Part shown: positions 20,437-31,390 of the stretch, in pieces | Layout: every line of letters begins with the position of its first letter | Position numbering within the stretch: position 1 is the first letter of the stretch | Source of the DNA: Diphasiastrum complanatum | Lineage: Eukaryota > Streptophyta > Lycopodiopsida > Lycopodiales > Lycopodiaceae | NCBI GenBank assembly: GCA_029204225.1 | Contig: CM055096.1 | Span: 46,755,079 to 46,819,078, forward strand | Direction: 5' to 3' | DNA: 64,000 nt | Made by a program: the position numbers and the translations under genes | The notes under the pieces: model-generated | Databases searched by the model: none | What the model saw: the letters and a program-made list of their open reading frames with translations, nothing else | What the model was told of the DNA's origin: nothing

Positions 20437-21706
20437 TAGGAGGGCGCACTTCCAATGGGTCTAATGAATTCCCAACTCCCACAAGAAAGGCATTCAAAGA
20501 GTCATAGGTTATGGAAGGAGTCTCTTGACTTTCCATAAGCCTATGGAGGTTCTTTAACTCCCCTAGGCTTCTCTCTCTTTCATTGGGTGGGCATGGAACT
20601 CCATAGTGCACTGGAGGGGTCCATGGGCCATCTATATGAGGGTAGTAGGGCGCCCATTGGGAGGGGAGAGATCTCTCTTGCTTGCATTGCTTATGCTCTA
20701 GTGTTGCTACTAGTGTGTAGAGTACTTTCTTGTGTGTAGTATGCTTAGGTTTGGATCTTGCTTATGGTATGGGACATAAGTAGGGTTTGGATCTTGAGTA
20801 TGCTATAGTCTGTTGTGGTATGCTTGTGATTTGTTTAAAGTTAGCAAGGGGGTGCTAGATAGGTCTTGCTTGGAGCTTGGATCTAGCTATGGTTGGGTGG
20901 TGAATACTTGAGGCCAGCTTGTTAGCTATCTTTGTGTTTAAGAGTAGGGACACAGGTGGAGGAGAGATCCCTGGAGGCTTGCAGATCCTTACTTGCAGGT
21001 GGAGGCATCCTAGCTTGGAGTTGGGGAGCATCTTGGAGCTTGCAGGTTGCTTGGAGGACATTTGGAGGCTCTACCTTGGATTTGGAGGACTTCCTCACCT
21101 CTACTTGTAAAAGTGGTATCAGAGCTAGACAAAGGATGATAACCTTTCTAATCTTCTTCAAGTTATATTAAGATCACCAACTAAAATTTGGAGAAGATTA
21201 TTGGCTTTTCTAGTTGTAGGAAGCTTGTAGTTGAAGTACCCAATGAATCTAGTTCTCTTTGGAAGAGAGTAGTGATGATTATAGAATTGTTTAGGGGCTG
21301 ATTTTTTATCATGTTAGAAATTTTTTTTAAAGTAGGCTTTGGGTTTTTAAAAGTTTTGAAAAAAGATTTGTGGGATGGTTAGAGGAAGTCTTCCTCTACA
21401 TACACAAACTTTTTTTTGCAAAAAGATTGATTCTAGCTATGTGTTTTGATCAAAACTAGTGTTTTTTTTTGCATAAATGAAGTGTTTGAAGTTCTAATTT
21501 TCATTTTGAAGTTCTGTTTTTCAGACCTGTAAATCTGAAAATCAGATCTGAAAAGTGAAGTTTTCATCCAAACTTCATTAGTTACACCTTTCTATCTCCT
21601 AGTTTCATGAAAGTGGCAATGTAGGAAGAGAATGGTAGTGTAACTTTGTGCATAAAACAAGTTTTGAAGTTCTGTTTTTTGTCATTGTGAAGTTTTGATT
21701 TTCAGA
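20437..21706 (+). repeat. Tandem duplication, unit 2
   Basis: Second copy, with a duplicate PBS at 21,114-21,125. The junction reads ATTTTCAG then TAGGAGGG, with only AG shared by the two parental ends. That suggests microhomology-mediated joining. Confidence 0.93.
21114..21125 (+). promoter_or_regulatory. Primer-binding site, copy 2
   Basis: Exact second TGGTATCAGAGC created by the tandem duplication. Confidence 0.85.
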
Positions 21707-22158
21707 TCTGTAAATCTGAAAATCAGATCTGAAAATTGAAGTTTTCATAGAGCTTCATTAGTTTTCCATTTCTAGACACTAGTTTCATGGATTTGGAGAT
21801 CTAGAATAGTGAGAAATGTGAAAATTTTGGTTTCTTTTGAAATGACAAATGGAAATGGAATTGGAATGGGAACTTTATGTAAACATTAGCTTGGATTAGT
21901 TAATTGAAGTTTACATAAAGATTTGGTTTTCATTTTCGCTTTGGATTAAGGCAAATGTAGCTTGTTGTTGTTTTTCTCTTAAGCTTGGATTGAGCTTGTA
22001 AATAGTAGGCTTGGATTGAGCTTACAAACAATAAGATTGAATGAGTAAAAGTAAATGTTTTTTATTTGCATGGATGTAAGAATTGAAGCATTTCTATCAT
22101 TCTAATTTGAGCACTTGTTGTTGTATTTGCATAATCGGAAAACACACAAGCAACCCCA

Positions 22159-22388
22159 ATGGATCAAACCAATGAAAACCGAACATTTGATTTATCAAAC
22201 CCATCCAATGTGGCACAAGCTTTTGAACTTTTATACCAACAAATTCAAGCCACTAATAAGCAGCTTCTTGAAACTAATCAAAGAAACCAAGACTTAGAGT
22301 CTAGGTTAGCCAATCAGAAGAAGCATGTAGTTCCACCTCCCGTAAAAGTGTTTAAGGGGGAGAAGAAAGATAGGAACTTACAAGTCGC
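22159..22388 (+). pseudogene. Truncated gypsy gag N-terminus
   Basis: The frame starts MDQTNENRTFDLSNPSNV. It has a heptad-like stretch (FELLYQQIQATNKQLLETNQ) that could form a coiled coil, and ends with VFKGEKKDRNL. The end resembles VFVGEKKDRIPE of the chromovirus 2 gag. Homology stops near 22,388, where the DUF659 C-terminal relic of hAT2 starts on the - strand. Only the gag N-terminus remains. Confidence 0.65.
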
Positions 22389-22908
22389 TAGAAACCATTC
22401 ACCGCAATGTGTCCTTCACTACTATCAATCGCTCTAGCACAAGAAGTAAAACGCAAAGCGTGTGGGTGCTGGCTTCTTCAGGTTCAGGGTCGAGAAGGTG
22501 CGGAATAGGGCCAACACACGCCTCTTCCTGATGACAAAAGTGACTAGGTGCATGGCCATAGAAGTGATCTGCAACATAGACATCCAATAAAAAGTTTAGA
22601 CAATAGTTGAGATGTGTTTAGTAGCATGGAGCAAGCGTCAAGGAATAAAGCATAGCAAATGGAAAAAACTATACCTCTCTGATGCATGGAAGTGCACACA
22701 GGTCATGGATGAGCAAGTCTATGCAATGTGCAGCATAGGGTGTCCACACAACGCTGGGGTGCTCTCTCATCATTATCTCGCCCATCTGCTTGTAGTTCAA
22801 AGCGTTGTCGGTGACAACCTGAACCACGTGCTCCACCCCGATGTCAACAATGACATCTCTAACATGCTCCCATATGAAGTCGGCTGTGATGGCTCCACCA
22901 CCTCGAGT
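22389..22908 (-). pseudogene. hAT2 DUF659 transposase, C-terminal part
   Basis: The 3' half of a hAT-type gene split by chromovirus 2. The exon at about 22,908-22,673 reads ADFIWEHVRDVIVDIGVEHV, VVQVVTDNALNYKQMGEIM and WTPYAAHCIDLLIHDL. These carry the strongly conserved VVTDNA and AAHCIDL signatures of DUF659. A GT donor lies near 22,672. A further exon at about 22,590-22,390 reads VTFVIRKRRVLALFRTFS and KKPAPTRFAFYFL. After a frameshift it reads LERLIVVKDTLR and then a stop. The sequence upstream of the insertion (29,088-29,520) supplies the N-terminal half. Confidence 0.8.
22904..22908. other. Target duplication of chromovirus 2 (left)
   Basis: CGAGT directly precedes the 5' LTR and is repeated at 29,088-29,092 after the 3' LTR. 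Confidence 0.9.
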
Positions 22909-23356
22909 TGTTAGGGACCCAACTCCCTTGGGTCCCAAACCCAGACTTGAGACCAGACGATGACTGGGTCTGTAGACTTGACCGGTGACTCGTGAACCTG
23001 CATGGTTGCCACGTGTCATGATCTAGGAGTGCACATGGCTTGGAGACTCTCTCCTTGGAGGTATACAAGGGGAGGAGGACTCATTTGCCATCCATTCTGT
23101 CTACCTAGGAGGAGGTGGATGGAGAGCGTGTGCACGGCCAGGATGTATTGCTAGCATGAGGCAGGAGATGGCTGAGAGCCTAGGCGGTGGTATGGGATGC
23201 CATTTGGGATGGAGGTCGGATCCAGCTTGATACGGTCACAGGCCAGGGCACGGTGGGTGGACCCGGATTAGGTCCTATGGCGGGGTGGAATGTGAATCCT
23301 TCGGTCTCTTGTGGTTAACCGACACCTGGAGGTTTGCAGTAAGTAAGATTGTAACA
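22909..23356 (+). repeat. Chromovirus 2 5' LTR
   Basis: Runs from TGTTAGGGACCC to ATTGTAACA and is very similar to the 3' LTR. It contains the G-box-like GCCACGTGTC. Confidence 0.92.
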
Positions 23357-23358
23357 TA

Positions 23359-23371
23359 TGGTATTAGAGCC
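23359..23371 (+). promoter_or_regulatory. Chromovirus 2 primer-binding site
   Basis: TGGTATTAGAGCC lies two bases after the LTR, one mismatch from TGGTATCAGAGCC. Confidence 0.88.
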
Positions 23372-24231
23372 ATTGCATATTGAAAGTAGGTGCGTTGATC
23401 CGTAGTAGATTTCTTGTAACTTACGATGCTTCTGACGGATTTCAAATCGGGTTTTACACACATTTTTTATGCTTGTTTTTCTATTCTTCTTTTTGCTGTT
23501 TTTTTTGTAAATTTCAAGTAAAAAAGTTTCAAAAACAAGTGGTAGGGGCCCTAAGGAGGACCTGCCACGTGGCACTGTCCAAGGTGGGACATGTGGTGGT
23601 TCCTCTTCCGCTCCAGAACTGTAGTTTTTTGGGTCGCGATGGGCCCTCCTCAGCGAATAACAAACGGAAAGTATTTACATCGTTGTTTGACCAGCGGGAG
23701 GGTCAAGAAAGCTTGTAGGAAATCTGCCACGTGGCATCAGATGGGCCAGGAGAAGTGGCAGCAGGTAGCGCCCTCCTATTCCGATGAATCTCTGATCTCC
23801 AACTGTAGAAATCGGGGCCCTCCCTGAAAGCTTACATCGTTTTTCTTCTCCCTATTGCTATCTGCCAGCGATGGACAGGTAGAAGGAAAAACTAAAGTAA
23901 GAAGGGAGAAAGGGAACTGTAGGCCACCTGGCAGGTGCTAGAAGTGCCCAGTATGCTGAGGTGGAAGCAAGGCAAAGCCACTTGGTTGGCAGTTGGTAGG
24001 ATGGCATGAAGAGGGAGGCATGCCTCTTTTATGCCTCTGTTTTATGTGAAAAGAGGTGGAGGTGGTGGTGCATCCTTCTCTTTGCCTTCTCTTATTCCTC
24101 TTGGCAGCCATGGACAATACCATTTGGTTTGTGAAGAGACAGCAAGAGTAGCCTTGTATCTACCTTCCTTGAGTAGCTTTTGATTCTCTTCTATCTTCTC
24201 TTCTTAATTCACCTCTCTTCTCTCTGTAAAA
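23372..24231 (+). other. Chromovirus 2 leader
   Basis: Long untranslated leader. Two related phrases around CCACGTGGCA (near 23,572 and 23,729) flank similar GGGCCCTCC-containing text, an imperfect internal repeat. No gene is seen. Confidence 0.55.
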
Positions 24232-25053
24232 ATGGAGCCTACTCCTACTACACAGCCTATGTCCCCTGCTCATGAGGCTACAATATCTGCCTCTGTTTTA
24301 GACCCTGATGCCTTGATGCTGGCTATCAACAGTCTACAGCAACAGACTGTAGATATGCAAGCAAAGCACAGTCGGGATCAGCAGGACCTCAAGGAATTGA
24401 CGTAGCTAAGGCAATTGGTGCATCAACCTTTGTTCACTCTTGAGGTTTTTGTTGGGGAAAAGAAGGATAGAATCCCGGAGGTGGTCTTGCAATGGCTGGA
24501 TCGATGGAATTCGCACTTTTCCATGCACGATTCATCCGAGGATAACAAGATCAATCTCGCTGTCATGTACCTGCGAGGTAAAGCATTTACCTGGTGGCAA
24601 GATATAAGGGGTAAGCCTGAAGTTCCTAGGAATTGGGAGGATTTTTGTAAGGCCTTTAAGGTGGCCTTCCTTCCTATTCTTGATGATTTTGAATTTTACC
24701 GTCAGTATGCAACGATCCATATGGGGAACCGGCCCCTGGATCAGTATTTGCAAGAATTTCAAGAGGTCTATTCTCGTTTTGCAACTAGAATAGATCCTTT
24801 GCTAGTAAAGTTGCATTTCATACTGGGGTTGCCAAGAGACTACCAGCTAGAGGTCAGGAGGAACCAACCTCTTACCCTCGAGGATGCTGTTCGCTTCGCC
24901 AGAATCTACGATGATACTCGTACGATGGCCAAGCCTGAGACTGGTGTCTTACCCGACGTAAAGGGTAAGAGGCCTTTCTTTCCAAAGAAATCGAAAGATA
25001 AGGCAAAGGAAGGGGCTTCAGGTTCAGGGAGATCGAAGAAAAGATCTACCTAG
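24232..25053 (+). pseudogene. Chromovirus 2 gag
   Basis: The likely start is ATG 24,232 (MEPTPTTQPMSPAHEA). An in-frame TAG lies at 24,403-24,405. The gag domain follows with VLQWLDRWNSHFSM, AFTWWQDIRGKP and FRQYATIHM-like helices. A basic tail ends at TAG 25,051-25,053, and the zinc knuckle continues in the same register after it. The protein would form the particle shell. Confidence 0.85.
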
Positions 25054-26120
25054 GACCAGGAAACCTTCATGAAAGCCAGGAGCGACAATCTGTGCTTTAA
25101 TTGCATGGAACCAGGTCATGTCGCTAAGGAATGTCCAAAGAAACGGAAAGCTAAAGGGGGATCTTTTAAGACGCCATGTAACTCTAGCATATCTAGTGTT
25201 GATCTTTCCTTTGCTGGTAATTCTGTGTGTGAGCATTGTTGTTTTAATACGGCTGTTTTTGGCCCTCATGACCTCATTCAGGTGAAGGGGGTTGTGGGTG
25301 GTCAAGCCGTAAGTGTTTTATTTGACAATGGTTCCACACATAATTTATTAACGCTAATTTGTTGCAGAAGCTAAAGGTGGAAACAAGGCAAAGTGACCAC
25401 CGATACACAGTGAAGCTGGCAACTGGAGCAGAAAGCCAAGTTTGGGACCGGATAGTCCCACGTCTACCAATAGAGATTCAAGCCTATAAGGATAAATTAG
25501 ACTTTCATATAATGAATCTAGATAGGGTAGATGTTATACTTGGTAAAGAGTGGTTCTGTGAGAGGAACGAGTCTATGAAGAAAAACTATGTAACACACAG
25601 TTTGTCGTTCTTACATAACGGCTCACTCATAGAATTGAATGGAAATGTTGATATTTCTACTCCGTATATGCTTTCTGCTTTGGAAACTGTTAAATGTATG
25701 GATATTGTGGATTGCAGTTCTTATTTATGTTGGTTAAAAGATTTTACTTACCATGAAGAACGTAGTTTGCAATTCTACAATCTCCAAATGAAATTAATGT
25801 CTAATAACCTAAAACAAGAAAACTCGTCGGAAGGTGAAATTTTTAGGAAACTTAGACAAGAATTTAACGATGTATTTCCTGAACAGCTTCCTGAGGGTCT
25901 TCCCCCCTCTGGGGGTGTTGACCATGGTATGAAACTGAATCCTGGTAGTTCTCCTATATCACTGTATCCATATAGGATGAGTACTACTGAAGAGGATGAG
26001 GTTTTATTAACAAGGAGCACAGGTGCCCCCCAGGGAGCTAGGCCTAACATGGCCCATCTTAAGGTGATTTTGCAGTTGCAGACGGAGGTACTCGTCTTTG
26101 TGTGGACTTTAAAAAGTTGA
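25054..26120 (+). pseudogene. Chromovirus 2 zinc knuckle, protease and RT start
   Basis: A canonical CX2CX4HX4C knuckle (CFNCMEPGHVAKEC) is followed by the protease motif VLFDNGSTHNLL. Its active-site triad reads D-N-G in place of the usual D-S/T-G. A frameshift near 25,350 moves reading to the frame 25,359-26,120, which holds the rest of the protease (DRVDVILGKEWF) and the RT-proximal linker (FPEQLPEGLPPSGGVDH, YPYRMSTTEEDEV). Scrambled sequence near 26,000-26,075 replaces the segment that normally reaches the first RT motif. Confidence 0.82.
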
Positions 26121-26450
26121 ATAAGTTAACGATTAAAAACCGTTATCCTGTGCCACAAATGGATGAACTGGTTGATTGATTGCATGGTGCAAAGTACTTT
26201 ACCAAAATCGATTTGAGATCAGGGTATCATCAGATTCGCATAAAGACTGAGGATATTGAAAAAACCGGGTTTAGAACTAGGTACAGCCATTATGAGTTTC
26301 TGGTTTTACCTTTTGGCTTGACAAATGCTCCAGCGACTTTCCAGCAGATGATGAACGATCTTCTTCGTCCATATCTGGGAAACTTAGATGATATTCTCAT
26401 CTATAGTAAGACCTTGGAGGAGCATGAGGAGCATCTCAGGACCATGGGTT
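26080..26450 (+). pseudogene. Chromovirus 2 RT palm, deleted active site
   Basis: RT motifs are LCVDFKKLNKLTIKNRYPVP, a stop after [18 protein letters not shown] and [12 protein letters not shown]. The text then jumps from RPYLGN straight to LDDILIYS. About seven residues are missing, so the Y-x-D-D active site is lost (N-L-D-D remains). After [10 protein letters not shown] a further ~35-40 residues of the palm/thumb are absent, and the frame shifts before the next segment at 26,449. Confidence 0.82.
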
Positions 26451-27849
26451 GGAAATTGACCCGAATAAAGTCCGACAAGTACGTGAATGGCCTATCCCTA
26501 AAACCATCTGGGAGGTTAAGTCCTTTTTGGGCTTTACGGGGTTTTTTCATAGATTCATCTTGAACTATATATTAATTGCATTGGCCTTGACGAATGTCCT
26601 CAGAGGGGCTAAAAAAGTTATCCGGCACAGTAAGTTCAGTCCTCTAGTTAATTGGACTGAAGAGTTGAATCAGAGTTTTGAGAACCTCAAATACTGTGTA
26701 ACTACAACGCCTATTCTACACATAGTGGATCCTAACAAGCCGTATGTACTTGAAACGGATGCCGGTGACTATGCTATAGACGCAGTTCTATATCAGGATG
26801 GTAGACCGGTAACTTTTGAAAGCAAGAAGTTGGACCCTGCTCAAAGGCGGTATTCCACCTATGACAAGGAACTTTTTGCTGTCATTAATGCCCTGAAAGT
26901 TTGGAGACATTACTTGCATGGCTCCCATTTTACTATAGTTTTCGACCATCAAGCGTTAAAGTATATTAACGATGCGGTCAACCTTAGGGGTCGTAAGGCC
27001 AGATGGTCAGAGATGCTCCAAGAATTTCATTATGACATTGAGTACCGGAAGGGTACCTCTAATAGTGTCGCGGATGCCTTAAGCCGGATTGGAGAGGTTA
27101 ATCAATTAAGCTTTTCTGAAATCCAATCTGAGTTGTATCTATCCTTAAGAGATTTGTGTAAGACCGATAGGTACTTCGGTCGTATTTGGCTAGACGTCCT
27201 GACAGGTTCTTCTAGATCTAGTGATGAGCTTGGAATGCAGGATTCCAAGATTTCTCCTCAGGACAGGATACAAAGAGACTATTCCACTAGGAATGGGTTA
27301 CTTTTCCGAAATGGAAAAGTTTGTGTGCCAGAAAATGATGATATAAGGGCCCAAATCCTGCATCAATGTCATGACAGCCCGTGTGCATGGCACCCTGGCG
27401 CTCAAAGGACGCTTGACTTAGTAAAAAGGAACTTTTACTGGCCAAATTTAAAAAGTCAAGTGGAGGCATATGTTCGCAAGTGTGCGCAATGCCAAGTTAA
27501 TAAAGCTGAAAGACTTAAGGCAGCTGGTTTGTTAATGCCCTTGGAAATTCCCGAAAGAAAGTGGGAAAGCATTTCCATAGACTTTGTGGTTGGGCTACCT
27601 CGGACGGGGAAGCAAAATGATGCCATTTGGGTAATAGTTGACAAATTAACTAAAATGGCGCAGTTCATACCAACCAAGCAAACTGTCAAAGCTTCTGAAC
27701 TTGCGCAGCTTTTCGTGGAAAAGTTGTTCAGATTGTTTGGTTTGCCGAATGACATTGTTAGTGATCAAGATCCAAAGTTCACTGGCAAATTCTGCAAGCG
27801 GTCTTTGAGAAAAGACCACCCTAAGTTTGGGGTCATTAGATCATCCTGA
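26449..27849 (+). pseudogene. Chromovirus 2 RT thumb, RNase H and integrase core
   Basis: The open frame starts with the RT thumb ([31 protein letters not shown]). RNase H follows (YVLETDAGDYAIDAVLYQ, RRYSTYDKELFAV, VFDHQALKY, VADALSR). The integrase has an HHCC finger (HQCHDSPCAWHPGAQRT, CAQCQVNKAERL) and the core D motifs (SIDFVVGLP, SDQDPKFTGKF). In the zinc finger G-H of the usual AGHPG reads W-H. A frameshift near 27,800 ends the frame before the catalytic Glu region, which is readable in another frame (DGQTERTN). Confidence 0.88.
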
Positions 27850-27883
27850 ATCGGATGGTCAGACAGAGAGGACAAACTAGTCT

Positions 27884-28723
27884 ATGGAAGATATGCTTCG
27901 AGCATATGTTTCCAGAAGACAGTCGGATTGGAAAAGGTACCTTCCAATGATTGAATTTGCGTATAATAGCGCAAAGCACTCAGCGACGGGTTTTAGTCCA
28001 TTTTCTCTGATGTATGGTTTCCAGCCTAGGGCTCCCATTTTAGTGGGCCTCAAAGGCCTCAAGGTTAAGGCAGCAGTAGATTTCCTGCATGATATGCAAG
28101 AGATGTTGCTTGTTGCTCGCGAAAACGTAAAAACGGCTCAGGATAGAGCCCAGTTTTACGCCAATCAAAAGCGACAACCTAGGGTCTATGAGGAGGGGGC
28201 TTGGGTATATCTTAGAATTCCAAAGGATTCTAAGGTACTAAGGACTGGAAAATGTCCTAAGTTTTCACCTCGTTATGCAGGGCTATTCCGTATAGTAAAG
28301 AAACTCCATCGGAATGCGTACCAACTGGAACTTCCTCAAGGTGTTAAGGTACATCCAGTTTTTCACATTAGTCGTTTAAAGGAACGACTTGGTGGAAAGG
28401 ATGACTTAATGCCTCAGGAGGACTTAGTTCGGCTGGAGGACCTGTCATTCTTTGTACCTACTGAACCACAGGCCATTGTTGATGTACGTCAACGTGGGCT
28501 CATAAACCGGCAGGTAACTGAGCACTTGGTTCGTTGGAAAGGAAGTTCCGAGGACGATGATACTTGGGAGAAGGAACGTGACCTTAAACTGAGATTCCCC
28601 TGGATTCCTTCCTTAGATAAGGAATTTTTTAAGGAAGAGGAAATGTTAGGGACCCAACTCCCTTGGGTCCCAAACCCAGACTTGAGACCAGACGATGACT
28701 GGGCCTGTAGACTTGATCGGTGA
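27884..28723 (+). pseudogene. Chromovirus 2 integrase C-terminus and chromodomain
   Basis: The frame runs from MEDMLRAYVSRRQ through the integrase C-terminal region (RIPKDSKVLRTGKCPKFSPR, HPVFHISRLKER) to a chromodomain (INRQVTEHLVRWKGSSEDDD then TWEKE). The likely end of the native protein is near FKEEEM; the frame then reads into the LTR (from 28,644) and stops at 28,721-28,723. Read-in of LTR sequence suggests either a lost stop codon or a natural overlap. Confidence 0.88.
28631..28643 (+). promoter_or_regulatory. Chromovirus 2 polypurine tract
   Basis: AAGGAGAGG-type purine run (AAGGAAGAGGAAA) immediately before the 3' LTR; it also encodes the end of the chromodomain frame. Confidence 0.85.
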
Positions 28724-29087
28724 CTCGTGAACCTGCATGGTTGCCACGTGTCATGATCCAGGAGTGCACATGGCTTGGAGACTCTCTCCTTGGAGGTATA
28801 CAAAGGGGAGGAGGACTCATTTGCCATCCATTTTGTCTACCTAGGAGGAGGTGGATGGAGAGAGCGTGCACGGCTAGGATGTATTGCTAGCGTGAGGCAG
28901 GAGATGGCTGAGAGCCTAGGCGGTGGTATGGGACGCCGTCTGGGATGGAGGTCGGATCCAGCTTGATACGGTCACAGGCCAGGGCACGGTGGGTGGACCC
29001 GGATTAGGTCCTATGGTGGAACGTGAATCGTTCGGTCTCTTGTGGTTAACCGGCACCTGGAGGTTTGCAGTAAGTAAGATTGTAACA
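28644..29087 (+). repeat. Chromovirus 2 3' LTR
   Basis: Runs from TGTTAGGGACCC to ATTGTAACA and is followed by the duplicated CGAGT at 29,088-29,092. Confidence 0.92.
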
Positions 29088-29530
29088 CGAGTGGCATCCA
29101 CGCCACGTAGGAATACTGTGCCAAGTGGGCAAGAAACCAAGATATTGATGACGGATCGCCGACGAACATCGGTCCATCCATCACTCAATATTGTGCATCC
29201 ATACCTCCACAAAACACCCATTAGCCACATGCAAAAATTGCGCTACCAGTAAACCCTAAACACATGCAAAGAGTTTATTTATAATGACAAAGTACTTACG
29301 TCTACCAAGCTGAGTGAATGGAACTCAGCTCCCGCGTGATGGTCTGCTCCTCTTGACGAAGCATCCTGCCTCGCAGTGCCTCTCGCTTGGGAGGTCTCCA
29401 TGTAGCATCCACGGCCACCATCCGTGTGCAGAACTCCCTGAACACCCAAGTGTCAGCAACAACAAAAGGAATGCCGCACTCGTAAAAGAACTGGCCAGCA
29501 AGTCGAGTGCACCAGGCCTGCTGCTCTTTC
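29088..29530 (-). pseudogene. hAT2 DUF659 transposase, N-terminal part
   Basis: The exon at about 29,530-29,305 reads GQFFYECGIPFVVADTWVFR and then RPPKREALRGRMLRQEEQ, the start of DUF659. It is followed by an intron with GTAAGTAC. The exon at about 29,235-29,088 reads WRYGCTILSDGWTDVRRRSV and NILVSCPLGTVFLRGVDAT, containing the hallmark SDGWTD. It ends exactly at the chromovirus 2 target site. The product would be a nuclear DNA transposase. A BED finger is not visible upstream, and frames break near 29,530, so it is a relic. Confidence 0.82.
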
Positions 29531-30140
29531 TGCCACCCGCATGTCTGGGCCTAACCCCTCTCTGCTGTATATATGGCGCATGCCCAATGGATGGCTGATT
29601 TGTGGGTGTGTCACTCTCTCTCGCAGGACCTGTCGAAGCATGTGGTGCATCTGTTGCCGAAGAGGAGGGACAAGAAGGACCCGCTGCCGCTGAACCAACA
29701 TGCTCATCTGATGCTCGTGCCTCTGAACCAGGCCCTGTTGCTACGGATGGAACTGAAGGTGCCGTACTAGACCCTGCACCTGTACATGCCCTGCCCGTGA
29801 TGTACTAGGCCTTGCAACTGTACCATGCCCTGCTTGCACCTGATCGGACGCCTATAGCTCACCAAATTTTTTTTGCCTCCTCTATTAGTGTGGTTCTGCC
29901 CACGAGGAGGCCCAAAAATCTTATTCTGGTTTTTTTTTTAAGACGATTCTTGCAGCGAATCGCAAACCCAGCGAATTGCGATTCACTGCAACTACGGAGT
30001 GTACCCTTTCTTACTTTGCCTCTTATTTTGAGTCAACACATCAAAATTAAGCTAGATTATCATGATAGAATGTCCATGAGGTGCAATTTTCGTGCATCAA
30101 CCCTTGTTTGTGTGATACGTTGCCAACTATGTTTATGAAA
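29531..30140. other. hAT2 upstream region
   Basis: GC-richer DNA to about 29,830, with several overlapping frames that may be a decayed Ser/Ala-rich hAT2 linker on the - strand. At 29,945-29,990 the sequence has repeated GCGAATCGC and GAATTGCGATTC motifs resembling those at 15,660-15,690 near hAT1. No intact gene. Confidence 0.45.
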
Positions 30141-31390
30141 ACCTTGTGCTTCCAATGAACTTCTTGTGGGATATATGATTAGAGTTTTTACATGTGATGA
30201 ACATTGGAGTTGGAATGAGTAGAAGTTGTAAGAGTTTCAAGGATGGAGAGCTTCATACAAGTACTGGTTGCTTAATGGAAAAGTGCACCAATTGGAAAGT
30301 TGCAGTATTGTTATGATAGTATGGACAAGAGAGCTCAAGGTCAAAGATGACTGTGAAATTGGAGGGTGTTGAGCTGTGGACATCATCAGTTGTACTAAGT
30401 ACATGATTGGACACCTTTATAAGGAGTATTTGGAAAGGTGTATGTGATTACAATCCCGTGTTACCATCAAACGGATATTTGAAACGTGGATTTTGTAAGG
30501 TTTTTTCTAAGGCCCCAAAAGGCTTGAGTTTTAGGGACCAACGGCCCCTCGGTTGCTCCCTAACTAGTGAATGTCTGCTGCAGTTCGTGCCTCCTCCATC
30601 GCTCTCTCGTACCTCTCTCCTCTCTCCTCTGTTTGCTGAGAGTTTTTGCAGGTGAAGGTTTTTTGATGTGTTGAGTGATTGGGAGCATCAAGAGGCTGTT
30701 TGATTGACACTACTAATCGCTACAAGCAGGCGGGCAAAATTTTTGCATGCTGGAGGCATCTTTGAATGAGTCAAGAGAACTTTCTTGCTATTTCTTGGAT
30801 TGATGCAAGACTCCAAGGCAGGCTTCTTGTCCCTAGGATGCCCAGATCAAGCTTAATTAACATACCCAATCCAGTGCCTGAATTTGGGCAGTGGGCAGGT
30901 GCAGAAAACTACCAGAATTTGCAATTTTAATCTCTTGATTTTGCAATCTAGTCCATTTTTGCACAAAAGATTTTGACCTTTGCTTATTCGTAGTAGATTC
31001 AATGCTTTCTCATTTTATGTGCTCAATTCAACACTTTTATAATGTATTTAACCTCCCAACCCCTAAATATACACATGGATTGTTCAAAACCATAAAAAAC
31101 ACCTAAAAAAAGGTTAGCAATGTTCCAAACGTTTGATGGTAACATTGTTACAAAAAGACAAACACACTTATGAGAGAAAAAACTAAGAAGTCTTTGCTAG
31201 ATCATGATGAGAATGATCGAAGTGAGAAAAATCTAGTTTGATGGTGTCTCCTCATATGTGTGCACATAACACAATGCACATGTCAATTTTACACCTATGA
31301 AAAGACTAGATTTAAAGGTTTATCACAAATAAGTTGCATCTAAACTTTTTCTTATTCTTCGTTCTTCTTCAAGTGATTCATCGACGTGCT
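30141..31390. other. No gene recognised
   Basis: AT-rich DNA. The frame at 30,407-30,655 has no recognisable motif. Confidence 0.4.

Larger units (their letters stand above)
18809..22388 (+). mobile_element. Gypsy-type element 5' part with internal tandem duplication
   Basis: An LTR starting TGTTGGGGGC at 18,809 is followed by a TGGTATCAGAGC primer site at 19,844, a long leader and a gag start at 22,159. A 1.27-kb tandem duplication covers part of the LTR, the PBS and part of the leader. The element is cut at about 22,388, where hAT2 sequence begins on the other strand. No pol or 3' LTR is present. Confidence 0.75.
22909..29087 (+). mobile_element. Chromovirus 2 (Ty3/gypsy), complete but defective
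   Basis: A full-length Ty3/gypsy element with 448-bp and 444-bp LTRs, PBS, gag, protease, RT, RNase H, integrase, chromodomain and PPT. The 5-bp target duplication is CGAGT. It interrupts hAT2 in antisense orientation: removing the element and one CGAGT leaves the hAT2 frame continuous. It is related to chromovirus 1 (similar RIPKDSKxLxTGKC and HPxFHxSRLK motifs) but from a different family. Stops, frameshifts and two RT deletions make it inactive. Confidence 0.93.
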
